Shown here piece by piece: positions 35,831 through 46,096 of a DNA stretch of 64,000 nt; within the stretch, counting starts at the first letter, position 1; every line of letters starts with the position of its first letter. This DNA comes from Elmis aenea. Its lineage: Eukaryota; Arthropoda; Insecta; Coleoptera; Elmidae. The notes below the pieces were generated by a model. It was not told the origin of the DNA. It saw only the letters and a program-made list of their open reading frames with translations, and did no database searches. Both the position numbers and the translations under genes were made by a program. The stretch spans positions 60,023,415 to 60,087,414 of the forward strand of contig OX393578.1 in NCBI GenBank assembly GCA_947652605.1. Direction: 5' to 3'.

Positions 35831-37387
35831 GTGTTAAATTGTTTTAATTAGTTGCAAAATTTATTGAATAAATACACACTTAATTACTGAAATTACTATT
35901 TTACTTTTTTATTCATAATTGGAAATATTCAGTTTCTTTTCTTCGCTAAATTAAGTTATCAACAATAAACCCTTAATCCCACTTACGTGGCCTTTCACCT
36001 TTCAGTATGACAATACTGTCTCTCACATTTTAAAAATACACAAGAATATGATGGCCAATAACTTTCAGTCCTTTATATTAAAATATCCATGACCTACCTT
36101 CGCAAAAAATAAACATTAATATCTCTGCAGTCATGCTATAACTGTCGGATTGCCGTATATGTAAATTTATAGGTTAATTGTATAAAATATCATATTCCAA
36201 TCGATAAGAGCATATACATGCAGATCAATTTATAGTGACTTTATATAGAGTTAGTTATACTACGAAAAAAATTGTTACCTGTTTAAAAGCTAAATAAATC
36301 CTTTATTTATCGTATGCAGCTTTAGCCATGGCATAGTTATTTAAAAAAATCTTTTTATGTGCGTGCTTTTGAAATACATAAATATTGTCTGGTGGTGTGT
36401 CATTTTATAGTTGTAATAAATTTTAGATTTTGTTGTTAAGCTTGCTGTTAGAAAGTAAATGCTTTGCAAGTGATAACAATGACATTAAAATTGTAATTGT
36501 TGTGTAATTTTAAAAGTAAAATAATTGATTTTATTCTCTATTTAAGCCATTGTATATTGTACAAGATATCGTTTTCAAAGAAGTCAAAAATAGCAAATAA
36601 TAGCCTAGTTTTTAAATAAAATTACCACTATATTTATCAGCACAGCTAAATGTACCTAATATAGAAGGCTGTGTTTGTATAAAACATTGTAAAATTTCAA
36701 CTAGTTTTGTATTTTTTACACGGTTTTGTCAATAAGGAGATGAAATTTTTTTAACAAAATCAGTAAAATTTACTGTATTGTTATCAAGACATAGCTAATT
36801 AAGTTTATTTAAACTATTAGCGAAACACTGCTATTTTATTTCTAAAAATATATTTTCGTCCATCAAATCCAAGTATTGTAGACATTTTTTATAGCCTTAT
36901 TGATTGTAATAAGTAGCTATAGCAATAATTTTGCGGACAAAGTCCAATCGCATTGATTTTACTCCAACAATTGGCCAATAATTTGGCTATTGTCGTGTGC
37001 ATTTGTTTTACAAGTGTTAATTAATTTAAATACTGTGTCCTTAATTTCTACAATTGCGCTTGTAAGATGATATCTTTAATTGCCTTAAAATAATTGATTG
37101 GTATCACCCACTTGAAGCATTGCACAATTCTGATCTTTAAAAAAATATTTGTATTGTTCTTGAACTCCGCTACTATATTAATTTAACATTTTTGTGAAAA
37201 CGAAGGTCTTTAGTTATTAAAAGAATTTACAGTATAAAGTATTGTACTGCTTGAATTTATTATTATTATTATTTGTGTAATAAAATATTTTCTTTATAGA
37301 TACATACGTAAAGTATTTAAATTAACAGTGCAAAATTAATATTCAATTAAAAAATCACTTGTAATTTCTAAAAAATTAAACTAAACA
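35831..37387. other. AT-rich stretch without recognisable gene
   Basis: Only a TTATTATTATTATTATT microsatellite near 37259 stands out. Confidence 0.45.
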
Positions 37388-37502
37388 TATACAGGGTATT
37401 TCTTAAATATTGCAAAAAAGTCTGGAGGTGATTCCTTATCGAAAAGTAAGGGGGTCTTTCATATAATTTTTTTTTTGCAATATTTAAGAAACACACTGTA
37501 TA
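37388..37502. mobile_element. 115-bp element, TATACAGGGTATTTCTTAAA ends
   Basis: The two ends (TATACAGGGTATTTCTTAAA and the complement of TATACAGTGTGTTTCTTAAA) pair over more than 30 bp including TATTGCAAAAAA, leaving a core of about 50 bp with GTGATTCCTTATC and GGGGGTCTTTCATATAA. The same core occurs at 59288-59330 at the left end of a larger palindromic element. TA flanks both ends. Confidence 0.8.
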
Positions 37503-38179
37503 CATATTTTTTAGTAGACAGTTTTCCTATCTGATTTGTGTGCCCCAAATTAGTATAAACAGATATGATTTAAAATGAAATTATTTTTTTTTTGATTTTG
37601 GGATACAGATCTTAAAACTGCTATCGATTTATGTAGGTATCTTGCGGAAAATAAAATGAAACCAAAATTAATTTTGTCTTAAGACTGGATTGGATTTTGT
37701 TCAGAAACTATTCTTGTTAGATCTGTTCTTTGTACATTTATAATTATTTTTTTTATAGAATTTAAATACTTTGGGCACCCCCAATAAAAATGTGTGACTT
37801 AATTAATAAAATTGTGTGAAAATCCAGTTAGGTTTCATTAAATTTTTGGCCGTAACTCCACTGAAGTTATTTTAATTATTTAAATAGATCTAGTCAGCAT
37901 GCCTGCTATTTCAATTCATCACATTAATTAAATATTATTCATCGTTAAAATTTCCTAAATTAATTATTTACTGAAGACTTACTAATTAATAATTTATGCA
38001 GCTATAATATGGTATTAAATAATAAATTTTGTTTAGATTATAAATGACTACCATTTTATGTTAATATAACTATTCATAAATATGAAAATAAACTCTGAAG
38101 TTTTAAGACAACAAAACTCAATTTTTTTGCTTCAGTGGGATTAATTTCAATTGTTGAACTCAAGAGACGATAAACGTGC
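37503..38179. other. AT-rich stretch without recognisable gene
   Basis: No bounded element was found between the small element and the piggyBac. Confidence 0.4.
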
Positions 38180-38190
38180 TTAACCTTTAA

Positions 38191-38553
38191 GGCTGGCGAC
38201 ATACTTGCGGGTGAACCGGTGCGGGAAAAGTAGCAATCTGCGACGTAAGTTTTGTAACTCACACGTTGTTATGGCCGAAGACAAACAAAGACACAAACAA
38301 TGAGTCGCATTGCGTACGGGCGCATTACTAGTACATTGCGGGTAGATTTACGAACGCAGCAAGTGCGATAGCATTGCGGGCAGCTGCAGATCCAAATGCA
38401 AGCATATAACAACGTGTAATGTGCCGGTACGCAATGTGACTCATTGTTTGTGTCTTTGTTTGTCTTCGGCCATAACAACGTGTGAGTTACAAAACTTACG
38501 TCTCACATTGCTACTTTTCCCGCACCGGTTCACCCGCAAGTATGTCGCCAGCC
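38191..38553. mobile_element. PIF/Harbinger-type palindromic MITE
   Basis: GGCTGGCGACATACTTGCGG at the left is mirrored at 38534-38553. Arms of about 130 bp (38191-38320 and 38421-38553) are nearly identical and include the ACTCACACGTTGTTATGGCC module; the loop holds GATAGCATTGCGGGCAGCTG, also found in the adjoining element. It is bordered by TAA (38188-38190) and TTA (38554-38556), in keeping with the TWA target preference of this superfamily. No coding. Confidence 0.8.
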
Positions 38554-38556
38554 TTA

Positions 38557-39306
38557 GGCCGGCGACATACTTGCGGGTGACCCGTCCGGGCCGGTTCCCG
38601 CAAGTTTTGTAACTCACACGTTGTTATGGCCGGCGACATACTTGCGGTTGGGCCCGCAGCTGCCCGGACATCTATCGCACTTGCAGCGTTCAAATCGCAA
38701 GTTGCGGTTTGCCCGGACGTAATGTGACTCATTGATACATATCGGTGTGTTCATACTTGCGGGTCAACCGCAATGTAAATTCAGTTGCCAAATCAATTAA
38801 CTCTACTTTTTTCAAATATTTTTACATTTTAGAGACAAAGCACTTGTTTGATGATTAACTTATTATATTTAAAATAATACTAAACGACTGTTAGTCTCTC
38901 TTCTACACTTATAGAATCACAAAATTTTGTGTTATTTTTTTGGAGCGTACTCCTAATTAACACAATTAATTCGTCAAACGAATTTATTGACATTCTATAG
39001 TAGTTATAAAATTTTTCCGGGTATCTTCTCAATTCCCCATACAAGCAATGGAACTGCCCTAATGTCAGACGCATTGTGTTAAGAGGGTGAACAGAACAAC
39101 TTCTCACTTTCTTTTTCTTTTTTATTGCATACGCGATGCACACTAATTCAATGGTGCTTAGTCGAGACATTTTACTGTAATGAGAGCGTCTTAAATATAG
39201 TAAACTCTACCGGACCGCAACCGCAAGTATGTCGCCAACGAAAAAGTACAAGGTCAGATTTTTGCGGGAGACCCGCACCGGTTCACCCGCAAGTATGTCG
39301 CCGGCC
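38557..39306 (-). mobile_element. PIF/Harbinger element, internally deleted
   Basis: GGCCGGCGACATACTTGCGG opens the element and is mirrored at 39287-39306; TAA follows (39307-39309), matching the TAA at 38188-38190 on the far side of the neighbouring MITE. A further internal copy of the same end begins at 38628. The minus strand carries the N-terminal part of a transposase (38880-39170). The layout of three left-type ends and one right-type end suggests nested or recombined copies that now occupy one target duplication. Confidence 0.8.
38880..39170 (-). pseudogene. PIF/Harbinger transposase N-terminal fragment
   Basis: The 96-residue frame begins MSRLSTIEL and contains FHCLYGELRRYPEKFYNYYR followed by MSINSFDELIVLI and, near the end, SVEERLTVV. 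This is the conserved N-terminal region of HARBI1-like transposases (KFY.Y.RMS..SFDELL...I..EERL). Complete proteins are about 350-450 residues with a DDE catalytic core; here the frame stops at residue 96, just where the core should begin, so the enzyme is not functional. The start lies about 135 bp inside the right terminus, as usual for a first exon or full ORF in this family. Confidence 0.8.
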
Positions 39307-39651
39307 TAAGAGCTAACGTGCGGTCTCAGAGACCGACGGAACCGAATTATTCCGATAAATGATAGATGGATTCGAATATCGTGCTCGGTCGTTCAGTAGC
39401 TTCATATTATATGTTGTAGATGTTGCTTGTGCCAAAACGGCAGCAGAAATGCGTGTATAGTTTTTTAACTACATCAAATTTCGGTCTCAGAGACCGACGT
39501 TAGCCGGTGTAATTAAACTAAAGGTAATGGAGCTGCTGGTTTAGTGTATTATTTTAAGTAATAATTATCCTAATAGTGTAAAAATCAATTACGAACAACA
39601 ACAAAATTACTTGCAAAGACTTTTTGAAGAATTGTTTTAGAGACACTAGGT

Positions 39652-39895
39652 ATGAAGTTACTTAAGCCACATGCAAGACGCAGAGCACTTGCAAAATATC
39701 TACCCAGGACGCCTTCAAAAAACTTTTCAAATAACACTGAATGTTTCAAATAATAAACAGGCACATGGACGCTGCTTTTACTGCAGTAGTAAAAAAAGTA
39801 GAAAAACCAAATATAAGTGCTATATATGCAATAAGTTTAGGTGTATGGAACACATAAAAGGCATATTATGTGTAGAATGCTCTGCAAATATATAG
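39652..39895 (+). pseudogene. piggyBac transposase C-terminal remnant (Cys-rich finger)
   Basis: From ATG at 39652 one frame reads MKLLKPHARRRALAKYLPRT, close to the conserved KPH...R....LPR region that precedes the Cys-rich end of piggyBac transposases. After a shift around 39730-39760 another frame (the last part of 39671-39895) reads GRCFYCSSKKSRKTKYKCYI and then CNKFRCMEHIKGILCVEC, the cross-brace Cys-rich domain (C-x2-C ... C-x2-C ... C-x2-H ... C-x2-C) that binds the TIR. The frameshift and loss of the catalytic domain make it inactive. It ends about 380 bp before the right terminus. Confidence 0.8.
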
Positions 39896-40278
39896 TACTT
39901 TTTATAGTGAAAAGTTACGTTATACTATAAATACTTTTTTGTGCTAAACCTGAATTTTACTTAATTTATAATGTAAATAACCTATTTCAGATGTTTTTTC
40001 TTTATTTTTTAAATTTTATGTTTGTTTTTGTTTCATTTAAAAAATATGTATACGTTTTTGTAAGGGTTTTTTTACATAGTTTTTTTTTTGTAAAAAACCA
40101 GCGAAATAATTTTTTTTTAAAATTTGAATTGTTTTTATATACAGTCTACTACATGTCTTATAAATTTCAGATTAAAATTATTTAAAAAATATATTTTTCT
40201 GTTATATTTTATTTTCGGTCTGTGAGACCGACGTTAGCCTTTATGTTCAAATTAAAAACGTTAGCCCTGAAAGGTTAA

Positions 40279-40640
40279 TCACCAAAAAAATCATGTAATG
40301 CGGCTTAACTTGAAAGGATTTATCTAGTGTATTTTTTATTAATAATCTCATAGTAATTATTGCATTTTAATTACACGTTGTTTGCTTTTCAATAGTTTGA
40401 GGTTTGAACGTGACATTCAAGATACGTAGGTTTAATTTATGTTGTGATCAATTAGTTTTTTGCTTGCCTACCGTAATCGATTACATAATTCAAAAATTAT
40501 AAGCTCGCCTGCGATTTATCGCGTGTTAATTGCTATTTAATAAGATGCGAAATTCCAATGTAGAATTCAGTAATGTAAAATGATATAGGGATATTAATAT
40601 TTATAACAAATGTTGTTACATATGTGAGTTAATATGAAAT
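40279..40640. other. AT-rich stretch without recognisable gene
   Basis: No feature was found between the piggyBac right end and the pyrimidine tract. Confidence 0.4.
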
Positions 40641-40644
40641 ATAT

Positions 40645-40673
40645 TTTCCTCCTTCCCTTCCTCCTCCTCCTCC

Positions 40674-40705
<32 letters not shown>

Positions 40706-40745
40706 CTCCTTCCTCTTCTTCTTTTTCTTTTTCTTCTCCTCTCCT
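40645..40745. repeat. Pyrimidine-rich microsatellite, probable LINE 3' tail
   Basis: (CCT)n and (CTT)n repeats run here on the plus strand. On the minus strand this is a GGA/GAA tract directly downstream of a non-LTR polyprotein tail (GKPAKKQRRRLRRKWIDQ), so it is best read as the element's repetitive 3' end, perhaps expanded afterwards. The Leu-rich open frame on the plus strand at 40634 is an artefact of the repeat. Confidence 0.8.
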
Positions 40746-42035
40746 TTTCAATCTTCTTTTGCTTTTTTCAAGCGTCAAAGGGGCGTTTCATGTCCTGTAA
40801 CCATTTCTTCCAGGCCTTTCTGTCTCTTGCTAGTGTTCTCATTTCCTCTACTGTCTTTTCTTTTTCTAACCCTATTTTCCTTTGGTCTATCCATTTTCTT
40901 CTTAGTCTCCTTCTTTGTTTTTTGGCTGGTTTTCCAATTCCCATTATTATTCTTGTGATTCTGTCAGGCTTCATTCTTACTGTATGGCCATATACTAGTG
41001 TAGTTGTTAATTTTTCTATTATTGGTTCTTGTTCTGTTATTTCTCTTATGTTTTAGTTTTACATCCTGTCCCATTTAGTTTCCCCGCAACTTTTTGGAGG
41101 TGTTTTATTTCGATGGTGTTTATTTTAGCTTCGTCTTTTTTCGTTAATGTCCAGTTTTCAGATGCGTAGGTTATTGTTGGTAGTGTTACTGTATTATGGA
41201 TTCTCATTTTCACCTCTACGTCAATATCGTTCTGTCTTGGAATTGTTTTGTATGTATGTATATTTTTGTTGATTTGTTCGCTCTATTTGTTAATCTATTT
41301 TCCCATCCTCTGTTATTATGCTTCCCCGGTATTCGTATGTTCCATGTTGTTACTCTTTCCAGTACCTATATCGTTTTTACATTTAATTTTGTGTTGTTCT
41401 GATTGTCTTTTTGTTTTTCGTTTACGATCATGGTTTTTGTTTTATTTATGTTCATTTTCATTTCTTTGGTCCATGCGTTCACTAACTTTTGCATATTGTA
41501 TTTAGTATTTGCTATTAGTACCACGTCATCTGCGTATAATAGGCTACTCAAGCTAATTAGTTCTAGATTTCTATACCTAATTTGAGTGTTCAGTTGCTTA
41601 TGTTTTTCTTAAATTCGTTTAACAATCTTGTGTATAAAAATAATAAATAATAATCGGCTTAGACTTTCTCCTTATTTTATTCCCTATTAATTCTAAATTC
41701 GTCTGATCTTTGTTCTGTAATTTGTACTTTAGCTCTGATATGTGTTTCTAATTGCGTTTATTAAAATATTAGGAATTTCCATTTCTCTCAGGGCTTTTTC
41801 ATATTTCTCTTCCGTCCACAGTATCAAAAGCTGCTTTTAAGTCTATAAATTTTAAATACCTATAGTTCTTCTCCTTCTTCTATTTTTCTTTCTGTTATCA
41901 ATCTTATAATATATACGCTATTGCTTGTCTGTCTTTTTGGTCTAAAACCTGCTTGTTTTTTTCCTAGCTTTAATTCTACATGTTTTCTTTGTCTGTCTTC
42001 TAGAATTTCCCAAATTTTAATAATAGGTTGTGTCA
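40746..42035 (-). pseudogene. Non-LTR retrotransposon fragment (RT and C-terminus, decayed)
   Basis: On the minus strand, from right to left: KKQAGFRPKRQTSNSVYII near 41930-41960 (RT motif with GFR), RLITERKIEEGE, a degraded middle with several stops, SSLLYADDVVLIANTKYN at 41500-41551 (catalytic YADD) followed by MNINKTKTMI, and finally RRLRRKWIDQRKIGLEKEKT with ARDRKAWKKWLQDM near 40770-40900. This is the RT-to-C-terminus layout of RTE-like elements. It has many stops and frameshifts. The 3' end merges into a GGA/GAA tract, and the 5' end stops near 42035, inside the RT domain, as expected for 5' truncation. Confidence 0.8.
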
Positions 42036-42196
42036 GAAAATTTTAAATTATCTAAAAATTTTAGACAAAGTTTTCAAATTTGGAATACAGGCTCTTATTA
42101 GATTGGTTCCTTCTCCTACATAAAAAACACTTCTTTGCTAATTTAACCATTCTTTTATCTCTAATGGTTTCCTGGATCCCCATACTTTTCACGTTG

Positions 42197-42673
42197 TATA
42201 CAGTGTGGCTGATTTTTCATTGTCCAGCTTATATCTGCTGGAATATTAAAGATAGGTACAAAAAAAGTTAAAGAAGAAACTTGTTAAACAAAAGCTGGTC
42301 TACAAAATGCTGCTAAAAATTTTATTCCATACCTGCCTATTTTTCTTAGTTTTTGCTATAGGTAGTTTGAATAAACTTTGAACTAATTTTTCTCGAAACT
42401 TTTTTTATGTATGCATACTTTTTTAAGACATGGTCGGATTCAAAATTAAATTCTCTATCCGAATTAACCAAAAAATTTATAGGTACTATGTAATTTAAAA
42501 AAAAAAAACAGTTGCTTATCGCGAATTTGACATACGCTATCGTAGAGATAACAAATGCACATCACTTAATAGAGAATTTGTCGCCGTTTCCAAAAATATA
42601 AGGTTTATTAGGGTTATTTTCAATAATTAAAAAGTTATAGGGGTGCGACAGTCAAACTGAATCACCCGGTATA
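42197..42673. mobile_element. TIR element, TATACAGTGTG and TATACCGGGTGATTC ends
   Basis: TATACAGTGTGGCTGATTTT at the left matches imperfectly the complement of the right end (TATACCGGGTGATTCAGTTT). The interior has TTATAGGGGTGCGACAGTC near the right end and no coding. TA flanks both ends. It groups loosely with the TACAGGG and TACCGGG elements, closest at the right end to that at 48783-50072. Confidence 0.5.
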
Positions 42674-43913
42674 GTAATTAATTTCTGATAAAAATTACAC
42701 AACAGATTTGTTTTAAAATGCAAGTATTTTTTCAAACAGACTTTAAAACAGCAGGTGAGTTAAACAAAAAGACGTATTTAAACTTAACACTTTCACAATA
42801 TTGTTACTTTATCTATTAGCATACTCCTGAATGGTCTGTAGAATACAAAATTTTACGAGTACATTCAAACTTAAACTTCCCGTTGGAAGTAGCTTAAAAT
42901 GAGATATTTTAAATTTAAACACACAGAAAAAACATTAACATACGCGGTTTCACAATGCGAGCTTAAATTATTCATTACATTCGGTATTAAATATTAAAAC
43001 TTAAAAAAACAACTTCCTTGTCGTCACTATTTAAATTTTACTATGAAATCATCGAATGTTTATACATATTTTGACTGAAGACATTAATTAGCAAAATTTG
43101 CTTGAAGGAAATTGGCGCATAATCTTTGCAAATTACTTAATACAAACAATTTTACTTATACTAATCATTTACATTTACTTATCTTCTGCGGTCCGAGATA
43201 AGTTTGTACGTTTGCATCCTTGGACAGACTGCGTTAAACTAAGTGTTATCAACCACATTGTTTAATGTATCGCAACGATTTTTTTTTGCGAAAACCAATA
43301 GTGACATAACCGTGGCCTTAACCCATTATTGATCATTATTTTTAGAACGCCAACAATTGCAATCTGTTTTACTGTCGATTTCATGGAGCCATCAATGATT
43401 ATGCACGCTGTCGAATTAAAAATGTTGAGTGCAATTGCCAAGGCATGTGTCACTGTGTAATTGTCACCTTGACTTCACAACTTATTTAGTGTTGTACAAA
43501 ATATGATATATGTTATATATCTTCACGTTTTTTATTAGCAAGGTTGATGATGCACATCCAATAATAATTCTGGGAGTGTTGAATGATTAAGAATTGTCGG
43601 TATGGTTGTTTTGATCAAATGGTTCCGTGAATGACAACACTGTAATTATTTATTAATTCTGGTCACACAAATTTAAACAGAGAATTGATTACTTGCGTCT
43701 AAATATAAATTCGAGTTTTCTTAAAATTTGCAAAAATCTTCATTACTTAAGTTTTTAAGGTCTCTAATAACTAGGATTTTTTTCCAGCGATCCTGGTCCG
43801 TTTTAATTTATTTTATATTTCCGGGAAGCCGGAAAATCCTGGGATATTAAAAGAATGTTAAGATTTTTGTAATATTATCATACCCTATCAGATTTATTGT
43901 AAATGTCTAACAA
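42674..43913. other. AT-rich stretch without recognisable gene
   Basis: No bounded element or exon was supported. Confidence 0.4.
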
Positions 43914-44270
43914 TATACAGATTACATTTCCAGCTTATTATAAGAGATACAGATTTGTTTAAATTAGATGAATTATTCCCAAGTGTGAGAGCAGCTACAA
44001 TCAACTTTTAAAGTACAAAATTCCTCGTGCTTTAGATGTTCTAGCAAAAAAATAAGATAATGTCGAATTTATTTTTTCTCTCATAACTTTTTTGTCTTGA
44101 CCATTAGAACAATTTTATTTGTACATTCTTAAGGTACTTTTTTATTTAGAATGTAACCATTATTTTAGATTTTTTTAACACCTAACATTTTCGAGATATA
44201 TGTATAATGAAATTGATCCAATGAAAAAAATAAAAAAGTTATGGGAGAAAATATAAATAAAGTTTAATCC
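43914..44270 (+). mobile_element. TACAG-type element remnant (copy 2 of 3) with foldback
   Basis: TATACAG opens a segment whose body (TTATTATAAGAGATACAGAT, GTACAAAATTCCTCGT, TCTCATAACTTTTTTGTCTT) matches 35591-35830 and 45742-45990. The GGTGTCCC part of the terminus is missing. At 44225-44265 AAAAAGTTATGGGAGAAAATA is the inverted counterpart of the TTTTTTCTCTCATAACTTTT at about 44080, so this copy keeps part of a second arm and was once palindromic. Confidence 0.65.
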
Positions 44271-45741
44271 AACCGTTATCAGAAACAACCGCCCACCCCT
44301 GCACTAACTGGTGACAAACAGGTACAAAACTGCATCCAGTAACCTTGGACTTGAACTCAACAAATTCTGTCGTGATCCTATATCAACACCAACTAGTTTT
44401 AGCTGTTCTTGGCTAAATTTAACCTTGTCTGGTCTTCTGAAAGTGATAAAAACAAGACGCATTTAGGTCGGAAACTAATTCTGTGATCAAACACAACCGC
44501 CTCTTGAGTCTTGACAGGCGTTAGGTTTCAAAAATTATCAGTTGCCTGAAACTATGAATGCTGCCAATGTTGCAAGTTCAAATTAGTTGAAATAAATCGT
44601 GACTTAAATATACGGTCGATTTCGTTTTAAAAACGTTAGAATTATAGTCGAAAATTGTTCGAATTTGGCATAAGTGGATGAACCGATCAATTTAGCTTGA
44701 CGTTTTAATTTTTGATTTATGCAGGGACCTATCATGAAGTGTTAGGAATTAAATATATACGAGATACGACTCTAGTTATAAAATCTGATAGGTGAGAACA
44801 ATTCGCTCTTAGAAAACTCTTAATAATTTCCAGATTTTCCTCTGTGAATTTCTTAATTAGGTATTTGTTTATTATTTGTAGTTATGGATTTTAGTTTTAA
44901 TTTAAATGATACCTGTAAAATAAATTGTTGAATAGATGGAGCTAAATTATGAATATAGTGTAAATAAGCTGTTTAGGAAGAATCTTTTGTAGAAGTGCAT
45001 AACTAGTTTCAAAATTTTCTTGTTTTTATTAGCCACTGAAGAAAAGGCCAGGGTACCACAAATAGTTCAGATTTCCACATTTTATCCTTTTGGAACAAAA
45101 ATCTTGTACCAAATTATCTATATTCTTAGAACTATGTTGTGAAAATCCATTTTTAAGTTCAACGGATGTAAAAATATGACACTGATTCTACAATAAATTC
45201 TTCATAGAAATCATATGTGATTGTTATCTAAGCTTGTTTACTTTACATAAATAAATCAATCACTCAAATAATAAATTTGGAACGATTCCAAGTGCTGTAA
45301 TAATATTTCCCAAACTGAAAAATTCCTGAAATACTAAAAAAACATTTTTAGTTCTAAAAATAAATTTGAATGAAATATAATGCTGTTGACCCTTCCAATT
45401 AGGTTAGTAAAACTCTTGCAAAATTTTTCTTGATAGATTCATGGTCGCGATGACGTACAAGTGTCAATTCGAATTTTTCTAAATTATGTTGAAATGGGTG
45501 GAATCGGTTTGAGAGCATCTAGCAGCAAGGATACATGGTTCTTATCAACAAAATTTCATTTTTACCATATTTTTCTTTGCATTACCAGGGTACACAAAAT
45601 GGAACTGTGAACGTATTTTGAAGATATAAACTTTGTCGTGGAGACCGGCTTTTTTACACATATTATACTACGGGTGTACATAATTTGCTATACATATTAT
45701 AAAGCAGAATTATTTTGAAATAAGAATACAGTTTTTTCATT
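44271..45741. other. No supported gene
   Basis: The two strings CCAGGGTACCACAAATAGTT (about 45048) and CCAGGGTACACAAAATGGAA (about 45585) may mark small related repeats in direct orientation. Nothing coding was found. Confidence 0.35.
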
Positions 45742-46096
45742 GTACAGGGTGTCCCAGACCCAGATTATATTTCCAGCATGGGTATCTCGTTTATTATAAG
45801 AGATACGGGTTTGTTTAAATCAGATTAATTATTCGTTAGCTTGAGAGGAGCCACAATCAATTTTTAAATGTACAAAATTCCTCGTACTTTGGATGTAGCA
45901 AAAAACATGAAAATGTCGAACGTATTTTTTATTTCTCACCTTTTTTGTCTTAATCATAAGAACAATTTTATTTGTACTTTCTTTTGTATTGGCAAATATT
46001 CGAAAGTTTTAAAATGGTCGTTAAATACACTTTCATCCTAAGCAATGCATCAACGCTCTTATCACATAAGGGCTTCCTAATGGGTCACCCTGTATA
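45742..46096. mobile_element. TACAGGGTG element (copy 3 of 3), both ends present, 355 bp
   Basis: Begins GTACAGGGTGTCCCAGACCC and ends with the complement of TATACAGGGTGACCCATTAG. The first 250 bp match the copies at 35591 and 43914, while the right 80 bp are unrelated to the left arm beyond the terminal 15 bp. This is the most complete of the three copies. TA flanks the termini. Open frames across the right end are incidental. Confidence 0.75.

Larger units (their letters stand above)
38184..40274 (+). mobile_element. Deleted piggyBac element, TTAA flanked, with insertion in left end
   Basis: TTAA occurs directly before (38180-38183) and after (40275-40278) the element. The right terminus, read inward, is CCTTTCAGGGCTAACG; the left terminus is CCTTTAA, then the PIF/Harbinger composite, then GAGCTAACGTGCGG, so the two ends matched at about 15 of 17 bases before the insertion. 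The 15-bp palindrome CGGTCTCAGAGACCG lies subterminally at 39321 and 39482, and as CGGTCTGTGAGACCG at 40216. A broken transposase C-terminus lies between (39652-39895). Without the insertion the element is about 970 bp, against 2-3 kb for complete ones, so most of the transposase has been deleted. Confidence 0.85.

Noticed and set aside
38074..38732. Several 60-75 codon frames on both strands
   Set aside because: They are mirror-image by-products of the Harbinger palindrome arms.
40634..41056. 140-codon Leu/Phe-rich plus-strand open frame
   Set aside because: It is the complement of a pyrimidine microsatellite and of a minus-strand retrotransposon tail; the hydrophobic translation is an artefact.
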